NCBI GenBank assembly: GCA_016763285.1
Contig: JAESUC010000047.1
Coordinates: 1 to 38,114, forward strand
DNA: 38,114 bases
Reading direction: 5' to 3'
Source: Pseudomonas sp.
GTDB taxonomy: Bacteria > Pseudomonadota > Gammaproteobacteria > Pseudomonadales > Pseudomonadaceae
Shown here: positions 22,742 to 31,059 of the stretch, piece by piece
Position numbering within the stretch: position 1 is the stretch's first letter
How the letters are laid out: each line of letters begins with the position of its first letter
Position numbers and translations under genes: made by a program
Notes under the pieces: model-generated
What the model was told of the DNA's origin: nothing
The model's database searches: none
Seen by the model: the letters and a program-made list of their open reading frames with translations, nothing else

Positions 22742-25700
22742 TCACACTGTTTTCCCTTGCCGTCTTTGTTGCCACTCCAGCACCATCACGGTCAGGGCGG
22801 GGAGCATGGTTAGGGTCACCAGCGTGGCGCCGATGATGCCGGCCATGACGATCACCCCGACGCCGCGATAGAGCTCGCTGCCCGCGCCCGGCAGGAACAC
22901 CAGCGGAGCCAGGCCGCAGATGGTGGTGATGCTGGAGATGGCGATGGGTCGTAGCCGCGATTCCACGGCCTCGCGAACGGCCTCGACGGGCCCCATGCCC
23001 TGATCCCGCACGTTCCGGGTGGAGCGGTCGACAATCAGGATCGGGTTGTTGACCACCGTGCCCATGAGAATCAGAAAGCCGAGCATCGAGATCATGTCAA
23101 AGGGTTGGCTGAGACTGCCCAGCCCCAGGGCCTGCATGATCTCTCCGGTGAGGTTGAGCAGCGCCAGTCCGGCGATGCCGCCGGCAAAACCCAGGGGTAT
23201 GGTCAGCATGATCAACAGCGGGTAGCCCCAGTGGCTGAAGATGGCGACCATCAGCAGATAGACGATGACCAGCGCGACCAGATAATTCTCACTCAGTGAC
23301 TCGCGGGTGGCATCCAGCTGATCCGCAGCGCCGGAGATGGTCAGGGTGACGCCAGCGGGCACCTGGCCGGTCTCCTGCAGATAGCCCACGACATCCTGCC
23401 GAACGGTGGCCACACCCGTTTCCAGCGCCACCGAGCGCGGTGGAATGATATTCAGGGTGATGGTTCGCCGGCCGTCCTTGCGCCGTACGGTGCTGGTATC
23501 GACTGTTTCCTCGATGGTCACCAGTTCCGAGAGCAGCAGGGTCTCACCCGCAGGGGTATGGATCGCTATGTTATCGAGGGTTTCCAGCGAGGCATCAGGT
23601 CCCTGCTGGTTGTAAAGATACATATCGATCTTGTCGTCTTCGAGAAAGAATTCATTGACGAAGGCGCCGTCGGTCAGGGCTGCCACGGCAAAGCCGATAT
23701 CTCCCGTGGTCATGCCGACCTCGGCAGCGCGATCGAAGTCGGGTTTGACCTGCAGCAGTGGCTGGGCCAGTGACAGGCTGGAGGGCTGTGATTGCACGCG
23801 GGGGTCGTCGAATACCGCCTCGGCCCGTGCGTAGGCTGCCTGCGCGACCTCGTACAGTGCCGCCAGGTCGGGCCCGGATATATCCAGGTTGACGCTGCGG
23901 GTCCCGCCGTCATTGCTGCTGATGATCGAACCGCGGGCGGCGAAGGCGCGCATGCCGGGGTAGGTCTCGTATTTGCGCTCCAGCGCGTCCATCAGGGCGT
24001 TGATATCGCCCGGATCCCTGGACTGGGTGATGATCCGGATGCCCTGGGGCGAAACACTCATGTTGATGTATGCCATCGCCGGTACTTCGGTCTCGCCGCG
24101 GTGAAATGCCTCGGGATCATCATCGACGAAGGGCAGGAAATAGGCCTGCAACTCGTCGGCATAACCTTGCATGGTCTCGAGGTTGTAGCCGGGCGGCGCA
24201 TTCATCGAGGCAAAGGTCTTGGGTTCCTCGCCCTCGGGCAGGTACTCGGCGGGCGGCGTCAGCAGCAGCACAATGGCCAGACTCGTGCCGAGGGTGACGA
24301 ACACGCAGCCGAACCGTCGCATCCGTGTCTCGATGAGCCAGCCCAGTCCGCTGACCACGCTACGCCGCAACCGGTCGCGACCGCCCTGGCTGATGGCGCC
24401 TTCCTTCAGGTTCAGCCGGGCACTGAGCGTGGGCACCACGGTGACCGCCACCAGCATGGAGACCAGAATGGAAGCGGCAATGGCGATTGCCACGTCGGAA
24501 TAGAGCTGACCGGCTTCCTCGGTTATGAACACCACGGGCAGGACTACCATGACGGTGGTCAGCGAAGAGGCCAGTACCGCAGGCCATACCGCCTGCACTC
24601 CGGCGATGGCTGCACGCAGGCGATCCAGGCCACGGCGGCGCTCCAGCTCGATGCTTTCCAGCACCACGATACTGTTGTCCAGGGTCATGCCGATGGCAAA
24701 GGCCACCCCGGCCAGGGAGATCACATTGACGGTGCGGCCGAACAGCATGAGTCCGAGGAACGCGGCGATGGTACAGATCGGTATGCCCAGCACGCCCAGC
24801 AGGGTGGCACGGAAGGAGCGCAGGAACGCATACATGATCAGGGTCGACAGCAGCGCGCCAAGAATCAGATTCTTCCAGACGTTGAAGATGGACGCCTGCA
24901 CATAGACCACGTCATCGGCTGAAAGCTCGAGCCGCATGCCCGCCGGATTCAGCAGTTCGCTGTTGATCAGTTCGACTTCCTGCAGCATGGCATCCTTGAT
25001 CTGGATGACATTGGAGCCGCTCTGACGGCGTACCGAAAGGCTGACGACCGGGTCGCCATTGACGAAGGAGCGGTCGCTGAGGCTGAAATGGTCCAGGCTG
25101 ATCTGTGATACCTCGCCGAGCCTGACGACGCTGTCGCCTTCGCGTTTGATCACCAATGCGCGCATCGCGTCCAGATCCTCGAAGCGGCCCACCGTGCGCA
25201 GCAGATACCGGCGTTTACCGCTGTCGATCTCGCCGGCCGAGACGTCCAGGTTGCGCCGGGCGATGGCGGTGCGGACATCGGTCAGGGTCAGGTCGCGGGC
25301 GGACAGGCGCTGCGGATCAAGGCGGATCTGGATCTGCCGCTGGGCGCCGCCACGAACTTCGATCTGTGCGACGTCCGGCACGCTCGACATACGCGGGCGG
25401 ACGTTGTCCTCGATGAAGTCCCGCATCATGTCCATATCCAGATTGCGCGGGTTGCCCGGCAGCGGTGCGACGTAGAAATACATGAACGCGTTCGCCGAGA
25501 AGGAAGTGGCCGTGACGCGCGGCTCATCGACGTTTTCGGGGTAGGAGGGCACCTGGGTCAGCGCATTGTTGACGCGGATCAGCGTCTCGGTGATGTCGAC
25601 GGCAAAGGGAAAATCGAGCTCTATTTCTGCCGAACCGGTATTGGCGCTGGAGGTGATTTCTTCCAGATAGGGGATATTGCGCAGAAACTCTTCCTGCTCG

Positions 25701-25888
25701 ATCAGGATTTCCTTCTCGATATCCTGCGGTGTGGCCCCGGGCCAACTGGTCTGGACCGTGATGGTGCGGGTCTCCAGATCGGGAATCATCTGCACCGGGA
25801 TGCGCAGCGCGGCGATAATGCCCAGGACGCAGATGATCAGCACGCTGACCGTAACCAGAATGCCATGGCGGACGATCTGTTCGAACAT
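22742..25888 (-). CDS. RND-superfamily efflux pump, inner-membrane permease
   Basis: The 1048-residue product has the full RND plan: TM1 (about 9-29), a large periplasmic domain with MIPDLETRTITVQTSWPGATPQDIEKEI, central membrane segments, a second periplasmic domain and the last membrane block. In TM4 the sequence is GMTLDNSIVVLES, so Asp is followed by Asn instead of the Asp-Asp pair of AcrB. The family uses the proton gradient to export drugs or other compounds; the substrate is unknown. The ATG at 25888 is 4 bp after the adaptor gene stop. No outer-membrane channel gene is adjacent, so a TolC-like partner encoded elsewhere is likely. Confidence 0.92.
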   Translation of the reverse strand: MFEQIVRHGILVTVSVLIICVLGIIAALRIPVQMIPDLETRTITVQTSWPGATPQDIEKEILIEQEEFLRNIPYLEEITSSANTGSAEIELDFPFAVDITETLIRVNNALTQVPSYPENVDEPRVTATSFSANAFMYFYVAPLPGNPRNLDMDMMRDFIEDNVRPRMSSVPDVAQIEVRGGAQRQIQIRLDPQRLSARDLTLTDVRTAIARRNLDVSAGEIDSGKRRYLLRTVGRFEDLDAMRALVIKREGDSVVRLGEVSQISLDHFSLSDRSFVNGDPVVSLSVRRQSGSNVIQIKDAMLQEVELINSELLNPAGMRLELSADDVVYVQASIFNVWKNLILGALLSTLIMYAFLRSFRATLLGVLGIPICTIAAFLGLMLFGRTVNVISLAGVAFAIGMTLDNSIVVLESIELERRRGLDRLRAAIAGVQAVWPAVLASSLTTVMVVLPVVFITEEAGQLYSDVAIAIAASILVSMLVAVTVVPTLSARLNLKEGAISQGGRDRLRRSVVSGLGWLIETRMRRFGCVFVTLGTSLAIVLLLTPPAEYLPEGEEPKTFASMNAPPGYNLETMQGYADELQAYFLPFVDDDPEAFHRGETEVPAMAYINMSVSPQGIRIITQSRDPGDINALMDALERKYETYPGMRAFAARGSIISSNDGGTRSVNLDISGPDLAALYEVAQAAYARAEAVFDDPRVQSQPSSLSLAQPLLQVKPDFDRAAEVGMTTGDIGFAVAALTDGAFVNEFFLEDDKIDMYLYNQQGPDASLETLDNIAIHTPAGETLLLSELVTIEETVDTSTVRRKDGRRTITLNIIPPRSVALETGVATVRQDVVGYLQETGQVPAGVTLTISGAADQLDATRESLSENYLVALVIVYLLMVAIFSHWGYPLLIMLTIPLGFAGGIAGLALLNLTGEIMQALGLGSLSQPFDMISMLGFLILMGTVVNNPILIVDRSTRNVRDQGMGPVEAVREAVESRLRPIAISSITTICGLAPLVFLPGAGSELYRGVGVIVMAGIIGATLVTLTMLPALTVMVLEWQQRRQGKTV

Positions 25889-25892
25889 CGGC

Positions 25893-27026
25893 TCAGGGCT
25901 CCCTGGCGTCGAGAATGCGCACCTGCTGGTCTGCACGCAGCGATTCGTTGCCGCGTATCACCACCTGCTCCCCGGCCTCGAGCCCGGACACCACTTCGAC
26001 CCGGCCGGCGAAGCTCAAGCCGGGTTCTACCTGTTGCTCGGAGACTGTCGCCAGACCGTCGCTGGTGCGCTCGACGACCCATACCGTGACGCGACCATCC
26101 GGATAACGCAGCAGGGCATCCCGGCTGACGGTGACCCCGCTTCTGCCGCTGGCGAGGCTGAGCGTGGCATCCACGGACATACCGGTGATCAGCATTGGCG
26201 GAGTCTGTTGCGGATCCAGGGCCACTCGCAGCAGAAAGGTCCGTGCCCCGTCACTGCTCTGGGGCACCTTGTTTACCACGCGGCCGGGGTAGTGCTGAGC
26301 GGGATAGGCATCAAAGCGCAGGGTCAGAGCGTCCTCTGTTGAAACCATGGGGAAGTAACGCTGGGGCACCTGAAAATCGGCATATAGCGGTTCCGAAGAC
26401 ACGATTTCCAGCAGGCCCGAGCCGGGCTCCACCCACTCGCCGATCTCCACCAGCTTGCGGCTGATGGTGCCGGGGAAAGGGACCGTGACCCGGTGGCGAC
26501 GCAGCTCGGCCTCGCGCTGGCGCACTTCGGTTCGAGCCACCTGTTCGGCGGCGCGGTCGACCTCCAGCTGTGACTGGCGCGAGCGCACCTCGCTGGCCGC
26601 GATGCTGTTGCTGGTGCCCAGCCTCTGCGCCTCGTTGAAGCGCCTCTCGCTGTCCTCGGCGCGCGCCCTGGCGCTGGCGGCGGCAGCTCTGGCCCGCTGC
26701 AATGTGATCTCGGCCAGTTCGGCGTTGAGTTCCAGCAGGGTGTCGCCGGCCTCCAGCTGATCGCCTATGTCCACATCGAGCACGCTGACCAGACCAGGCA
26801 CTTCGGCAGACAGGGTCGCGACCCGCGGCGCCGCAAGGCTGCCGGTCAATGGTATCTGGTTGATGAGTTCACTTTCCCGTGTCTCTTCCACTTCTACCCG
26901 GGCGGCAGAGGTCTGTTCCTGGGCGAAGGCCGTGCCTGCACCAGCCAGATTCAATGTATTTGCGATCAACACAAAGGCAATCCAGGGCGCGGATCGTGCG
27001 CCTGGCACGCGATGGACTTGGAACAT
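25893..27026 (-). CDS. RND efflux periplasmic adaptor (MFP/HlyD family)
   Basis: The product has 377 residues from the ATG at 27026, which gives the best signal peptide (FQVHRVPGARSAPWIAFVLIANTLNL to AFAQ). Longer starts up to 27107 add a Cys-rich, unlikely N-terminus, and no start has a clear ribosome site. The mature part has the lipoyl-like half-motif GLVSVLDVDIGDQLEAGDTLLEL, a long helical hairpin rich in Ala, Arg and Gln (about 100-190), then beta-barrel and membrane-proximal domains. It bridges the inner-membrane pump to an outer-membrane channel. It is cotranscribed with the RND gene, which begins 4 bp later. Confidence 0.88.
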   Translation of the reverse strand: MFQVHRVPGARSAPWIAFVLIANTLNLAGAGTAFAQEQTSAARVEVEETRESELINQIPLTGSLAAPRVATLSAEVPGLVSVLDVDIGDQLEAGDTLLELNAELAEITLQRARAAAASARARAEDSERRFNEAQRLGTSNSIAASEVRSRQSQLEVDRAAEQVARTEVRQREAELRRHRVTVPFPGTISRKLVEIGEWVEPGSGLLEIVSSEPLYADFQVPQRYFPMVSTEDALTLRFDAYPAQHYPGRVVNKVPQSSDGARTFLLRVALDPQQTPPMLITGMSVDATLSLASGRSGVTVSRDALLRYPDGRVTVWVVERTSDGLATVSEQQVEPGLSFAGRVEVVSGLEAGEQVVIRGNESLRADQQVRILDAREP

Positions 27027-27277
27027 GGGTGAGCAGCCGTTGCAAGCGAAGTTTTTCAGCATACACATGCGTTTCGGTGGCGCAACCGCGCAGGCCCGCG
27101 CTGACATTTCATGAAGCAGTTTCCAGCAGTTTCAGGCACAAGCGGGCACGGAGGTGGCTTCGTAGCGCCTGGCGCGCAGCAGCCGGGGAACTGAAGGTCT
27201 TTGCTATCCTCCAAGTTAACGGGCAAGGGCATCGAGTCGGGTCCGTGCCGACATCAGCAGCACACAGGAGAGATTAC

Positions 27278-27529
27278 ATGGACACGCAACACAAGAATTT
27301 GCAGACACTGTTCGAGCAACTGGGACTGGATGGGGACGAGGCCAGTATCGAAGCCTTTATTGCTGATCACTACCCGCTTGCGGACGACATCAAGCTGTCC
27401 GAGGCACCTTTCTGGTCGCCGGGCCAGGCTGCCTTCCTGAAGGAAGAGATCGTGGAAGATGCCGAATGGGCACCCGTCGTGGACGAGCTCAACGTGCGCC
27501 TGCATGCCAATCAAGCGCCCGGAAACTGA
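27278..27529 (+). CDS. DUF2789 family protein (83 aa)
   Basis: The small soluble acidic protein starts MDTQHKNLQTLFEQLGLDGDE and contains IKLSEAPFWSPGQAAFLKEEIVEDAEWAPVVDELNVRLH. This is the DUF2789 family, which is widespread in Pseudomonas and has no known function. AGGAGAG lies seven bases before the ATG. It has its own hairpin terminator, so it is separate from ovoA, 152 bp downstream. About 250 bp upstream of it, back to the adaptor gene start at 27026, hold no other gene I can support. Confidence 0.82.
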   Translation: MDTQHKNLQTLFEQLGLDGDEASIEAFIADHYPLADDIKLSEAPFWSPGQAAFLKEEIVEDAEWAPVVDELNVRLHANQAPGN

Positions 27530-27536
27530 ACCGCAG

Positions 27537-27567
27537 GCAACCGGCGCAGACCAGCTGCGCCGGTTGC
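27537..27567 (+). terminator. Hairpin after the DUF2789 gene
   Basis: GCAACCGGCGCA (27537-27548) and TGCGCCGGTTGC (27556-27567) form a perfect 12-bp stem with a seven-base loop, eight bases after the stop codon. There is no T run, so termination strength is uncertain. Confidence 0.6.
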
Positions 27568-27681
27568 GCTGACATCCAACGACACGAATACACACGATTT
27601 TAAGCCGGCCTGTAACAGGGTCAGTGGCATAATTGTTGGCGCACTCAAGATCAGCGGACCCACCGCCCAAGGACCTTGCCA

Positions 27682-29817
27682 ATGACTATTGCCGAACGTT
27701 TTCATGCCCCCGGAACTGCCCTGTTACAACGCACACCTGCCCTGGACAGCGGCGACCCGGCGCACAAGCGAGCGGAGATTGCGGCGTACTTCACCGCCGT
27801 TTTCGAACGTTACGAGTCGCTCTTCCTTACCCTGGCGGACGAGCGTGCGTTCTACGAGAAAGCCATTCCACTGCGTCATCCACTGATTTTCTATTACGGT
27901 CACACCGCCACCTTCATCGTCAACAAGCTTGTGCTGGCCAAGCTGCTCCCGCATCGGATTGACCCGCGGCTGGAGTCGATCTTTGCCGTGGGCGTGGATG
28001 AGATGAGCTGGGATGACCTGGACGAAACCCATTACGACTGGCCCAGCGTGTCCGAGGTCAAGACCTACCGCGACAAGGTACGCAGCGCCGTCCTGCAGTT
28101 GATCTCCGAGTTGCCGCTGACGCTGCCGATCACCTGGGAGAGCGCATGGTGGCCGGTGATCATGGGCATAGAGCATGAGTTGATTCACCTGGAGACCTCC
28201 AGCGTGCTGATTCGCCAGCACAGGATCGAGTACCTGCGTTCGCAACCCGAGTGGTTGCCGCGCAGCGAACACGGTCAGGCACCGGCCAACGAGCTGGTCC
28301 CGGTCCCCGCCGGCAGTGTGGAACTGGGCAAGCGCAGGGACGCCTCCTATTACGGCTGGGATAACGAATACGGCATGCGCCGGGTGGCGGTGGACGCGTT
28401 CAAGGCGAGTCGCATGCTCGTGTCCAACGCCGAGTTTCTGCCCTTCGTCGAGGCGGGCGGATATCAGACCGATGCCTACTGGGACGAAGAGGGCCTGCAA
28501 TGGCGCAGCTTTGCCAGGGCAACCCATCCGAGCTTCTGGATACCGGGCCCGCAGTGGCGCCTGCGGCTGATGACGGAAGAAGTGGAGATGCGCTGGGACT
28601 GGCCGGTGGAGGTCAATTACCTCGAGGCCAAGGCCTTCTGCAACTGGAAGGCCGAGGTGACTGGCGAGCCTATCCGGCTACCCACCGAGGACGAGTGGTA
28701 CCGGCTCTACGAGGTCGCGGGTGTGGCCGAAGTGCATGCCGACACGCCGGCTGCGGCCAATCTGCAACTGGACCACGGGGCATCATCCTGTCCGGTCAAT
28801 CGCTTTGCCCACGGCGAGTTTTTCGACGTGGTTGGTAACGTCTGGCAGTGGATGGAAACGCCCATGTACCCGTTCGATGGGTTCGAGGTCCATCCGATGT
28901 ATGACGATTTCACTACCCCTACCTTCGACAATCAGCACAATCTGATCAAGGGGGGTTCATGGGCATCGTGCGGCAATGAGACCTTGCGCACTGCCCGCTA
29001 TGCTTTCCGTCGTCACTTCTTCCAGCACGCGGGGTTCCGTTACGTGTCCAGCCATGCCGCAGTCAAAGAGCCGAATGCCTATTACGAAAGTGATCGGCAG
29101 ATGTCCGAATATGCCGAGTTCCATTACGGTGATACCTGGTTCAACGTAGCCAATTTTCCTGCTGCCATGGCGCAGCTGTGTATCGAGATGATGGGCGACA
29201 AACCGGCGCGCAAGGCGCTGGATCTGGGGTGTGCTTCAGGCCGGGGTACCTTCGAACTGGCGCGGCATTTCGAGCATGTGACCGGCATCGATTTTTCCGC
29301 CCGGTTTGTCGGGCAGGGCGTCGAGATGGCCGAGCAGGGCGTCCTGCGCTATACGCTGACCGAGGAGGGCGATCTGGTCTCCTACCGCACTGCAACCCTG
29401 GAGCAGCACGGGCTGCAGGACACCACGCAGCGGGTTGCGTTCTTCCAGGGCGATGCCTGCAATCTCAAGCCGCAGTTCACCGGCTATGATCTGATCATGG
29501 CAGTCAACCTGATCGATCGCCTGTACAATCCGTCCCAGTTCCTCGGCCAGGTGCATGAACGTCTGAATGTCGGCGGTCTTCTGGTGGTCGCGTCGCCCTA
29601 CACCTGGCTGGAGGAGCACACGCCGAAGGACCAGTGGATTGGTGGCTTCAAGAAGGATGGCGAAAGCTACACCACGCTGGACGGTCTGCGTGACATCCTG
29701 GGGGGGCACTTCGTCCAGGTATCAGAAGCACGCAAGCTGGAGTTCGTCATTCGCGAAACCCAGCACAAGTTCCAGCACAGTCTGTCCGAGGTAACTGTCT
29801 GGGAACGTACCCGCTGA
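27682..29817 (+). CDS. ovoA: 5-histidylcysteine sulfoxide synthase / mercaptohistidine N-methyltransferase
   Basis: The 711-residue product has the OvoA three-part plan. An N-terminal DinB-like domain supplies iron ligands His74 (YYGH), His165 and His169 in HELIHLE. A formylglycine-generating-enzyme-type domain spans about 205-465 (GGSWASCGNETLRTARYAF). A C-terminal SAM-dependent methyltransferase domain has ALDLGCASGRG at 512-522. OvoA joins cysteine to carbon 5 of histidine as the sulfoxide using oxygen and iron. Later, the methyltransferase domain methylates the imidazole of mercaptohistidine to give ovothiol A. The ATG at 27682 has AAGGA eight bases upstream. The lyase gene that completes the route follows after 48 bp. 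Confidence 0.93.
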   Translation: MTIAERFHAPGTALLQRTPALDSGDPAHKRAEIAAYFTAVFERYESLFLTLADERAFYEKAIPLRHPLIFYYGHTATFIVNKLVLAKLLPHRIDPRLESIFAVGVDEMSWDDLDETHYDWPSVSEVKTYRDKVRSAVLQLISELPLTLPITWESAWWPVIMGIEHELIHLETSSVLIRQHRIEYLRSQPEWLPRSEHGQAPANELVPVPAGSVELGKRRDASYYGWDNEYGMRRVAVDAFKASRMLVSNAEFLPFVEAGGYQTDAYWDEEGLQWRSFARATHPSFWIPGPQWRLRLMTEEVEMRWDWPVEVNYLEAKAFCNWKAEVTGEPIRLPTEDEWYRLYEVAGVAEVHADTPAAANLQLDHGASSCPVNRFAHGEFFDVVGNVWQWMETPMYPFDGFEVHPMYDDFTTPTFDNQHNLIKGGSWASCGNETLRTARYAFRRHFFQHAGFRYVSSHAAVKEPNAYYESDRQMSEYAEFHYGDTWFNVANFPAAMAQLCIEMMGDKPARKALDLGCASGRGTFELARHFEHVTGIDFSARFVGQGVEMAEQGVLRYTLTEEGDLVSYRTATLEQHGLQDTTQRVAFFQGDACNLKPQFTGYDLIMAVNLIDRLYNPSQFLGQVHERLNVGGLLVVASPYTWLEEHTPKDQWIGGFKKDGESYTTLDGLRDILGGHFVQVSEARKLEFVIRETQHKFQHSLSEVTVWERTR

Positions 29818-29865
29818 GCTGCGCACTCTGCTCGGCGGTCATTCCGGACCACGAGCAGGGAGAAC

Positions 29866-31047
29866 ATGGTGGTGACATTCGATTTTGACCAGCAGATTGA
29901 CCGAACCAATACCGGTTCGGTCAAATTCGACGCGCGCGGCAAAGTGTTCGGTACCGAAGATGTGCTACCGATGTGGGTAGCCGATACCGACTTTGCCGCG
30001 CCGGACGAAGTGGTCCAGGCTCTGATAGCCAGGGCCGGGCATCCGGTCTATGGCTACTCGCTGTTTCCGGACACGCTGTATGAGGCGATGATCGACTGGT
30101 ACGCGCAGCGGCACGACTGGCACATAGAGCGTGACTGGATCATGCTGGCGCCCGGGGTTGTGCCTTCTCTGCACGCGGTGGCCCTGGCCTTCGCCGCAGA
30201 GGGTGAAGGCATCATCATACAACCTCCGGTGTATCCCCCTTTCTTCAGCGCCGCGAGCAAGACCGCGCGACGTCTGGTGATCAACCCGCTGGTGCGGGTA
30301 GACGGCGAATACCGCATGGATCTCGACCATCTCGAAGAATGTGCTAGCCAGGCCCGGATACTCGCGTTGTGCTCGCCGCACAATCCCGTCGGGCGAGTCT
30401 GGCGCGAGGACGAACTGCGCGCATTACTGGAGATCGCCAGACGGCACGATCTGCTGATTCTGTCAGATGATATTCATTGCGACCTGACCTTTGCCGGGCA
30501 CCCCCATCGCATGCTGGCGACCCTGGCAGGCGAAGCCGACCGGATCATCACGGCTGTGGCGCCGAGCAAGAGTTTCAATATCGCCGGGATGGGGCTCTCG
30601 GCCCTGGTGGTGCCAGACCCCGAACACCGGCAGATGCTGCAGCGCGTTTTCGAGCGCATGCACATGGAGCCGGCCAATCCCTTCAGCATTGTCGCCTTCG
30701 AGGCCGCCTACCGCCATGGCGGCCCCTGGCTGGACGCGCTGCTGGACTACCTGCAGGGCAACGTCGACCTGGCCTGTGCCTTTCTGGCCGACCAGGTTCC
30801 GGAGCTTCGTGTGGATCGGCCCGAGGGCACTTATCTGCTCTGGCTGGACTGCAGGGCCCTGGGACTCGGTGATGCCCAGCTCAAGGAGTTTTTCATCCGG
30901 GAAGCCAGGGTGGGGATGAACCCGGGAAGCAGTTTTGGCGATGCGGGCAGCGGTTACATGCGGCTCAATATCGGTACCCGTCGAGCGGTTGTGGAACAGG
31001 CCCTCGAGCGTATCGCCCGGGCCGTGCGCACCCGCCTGCGGGGCTGA
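29866..31047 (+). CDS. ovoB: PLP-dependent C-S (sulfoxide) lyase, probable OvoB
   Basis: The 393-residue product is a fold-type I PLP enzyme of the MalY/PatB C-S lyase branch. It shows LPMWVADTDFAAPDEVVQAL at the start, the substrate-side phrase HPVYGYS, SPHNPVGRVW, the phosphate-site region DDIHCDL and the Schiff-base lysine in APSKSFNIAG. In the ovothiol route a PLP enzyme of this kind cleaves histidylcysteine sulfoxide to 5-mercaptohistidine, pyruvate and ammonia. The assignment to that step rests on its place 48 bp after ovoA, with its own AGGGAG ribosome site. A general cystathionine beta-lyase is the alternative. Confidence 0.82.
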   Translation: MVVTFDFDQQIDRTNTGSVKFDARGKVFGTEDVLPMWVADTDFAAPDEVVQALIARAGHPVYGYSLFPDTLYEAMIDWYAQRHDWHIERDWIMLAPGVVPSLHAVALAFAAEGEGIIIQPPVYPPFFSAASKTARRLVINPLVRVDGEYRMDLDHLEECASQARILALCSPHNPVGRVWREDELRALLEIARRHDLLILSDDIHCDLTFAGHPHRMLATLAGEADRIITAVAPSKSFNIAGMGLSALVVPDPEHRQMLQRVFERMHMEPANPFSIVAFEAAYRHGGPWLDALLDYLQGNVDLACAFLADQVPELRVDRPEGTYLLWLDCRALGLGDAQLKEFFIREARVGMNPGSSFGDAGSGYMRLNIGTRRAVVEQALERIARAVRTRLRG

Positions 31048-31059
31048 GTCGTCCGCCGC

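Noticed and set aside
23792-24922. 376-codon open frame antisense to the RND pump
   Set aside because: The peptide is rich in Gly, His and Gln with no fold signature, while the opposite strand codes for a conserved pump.
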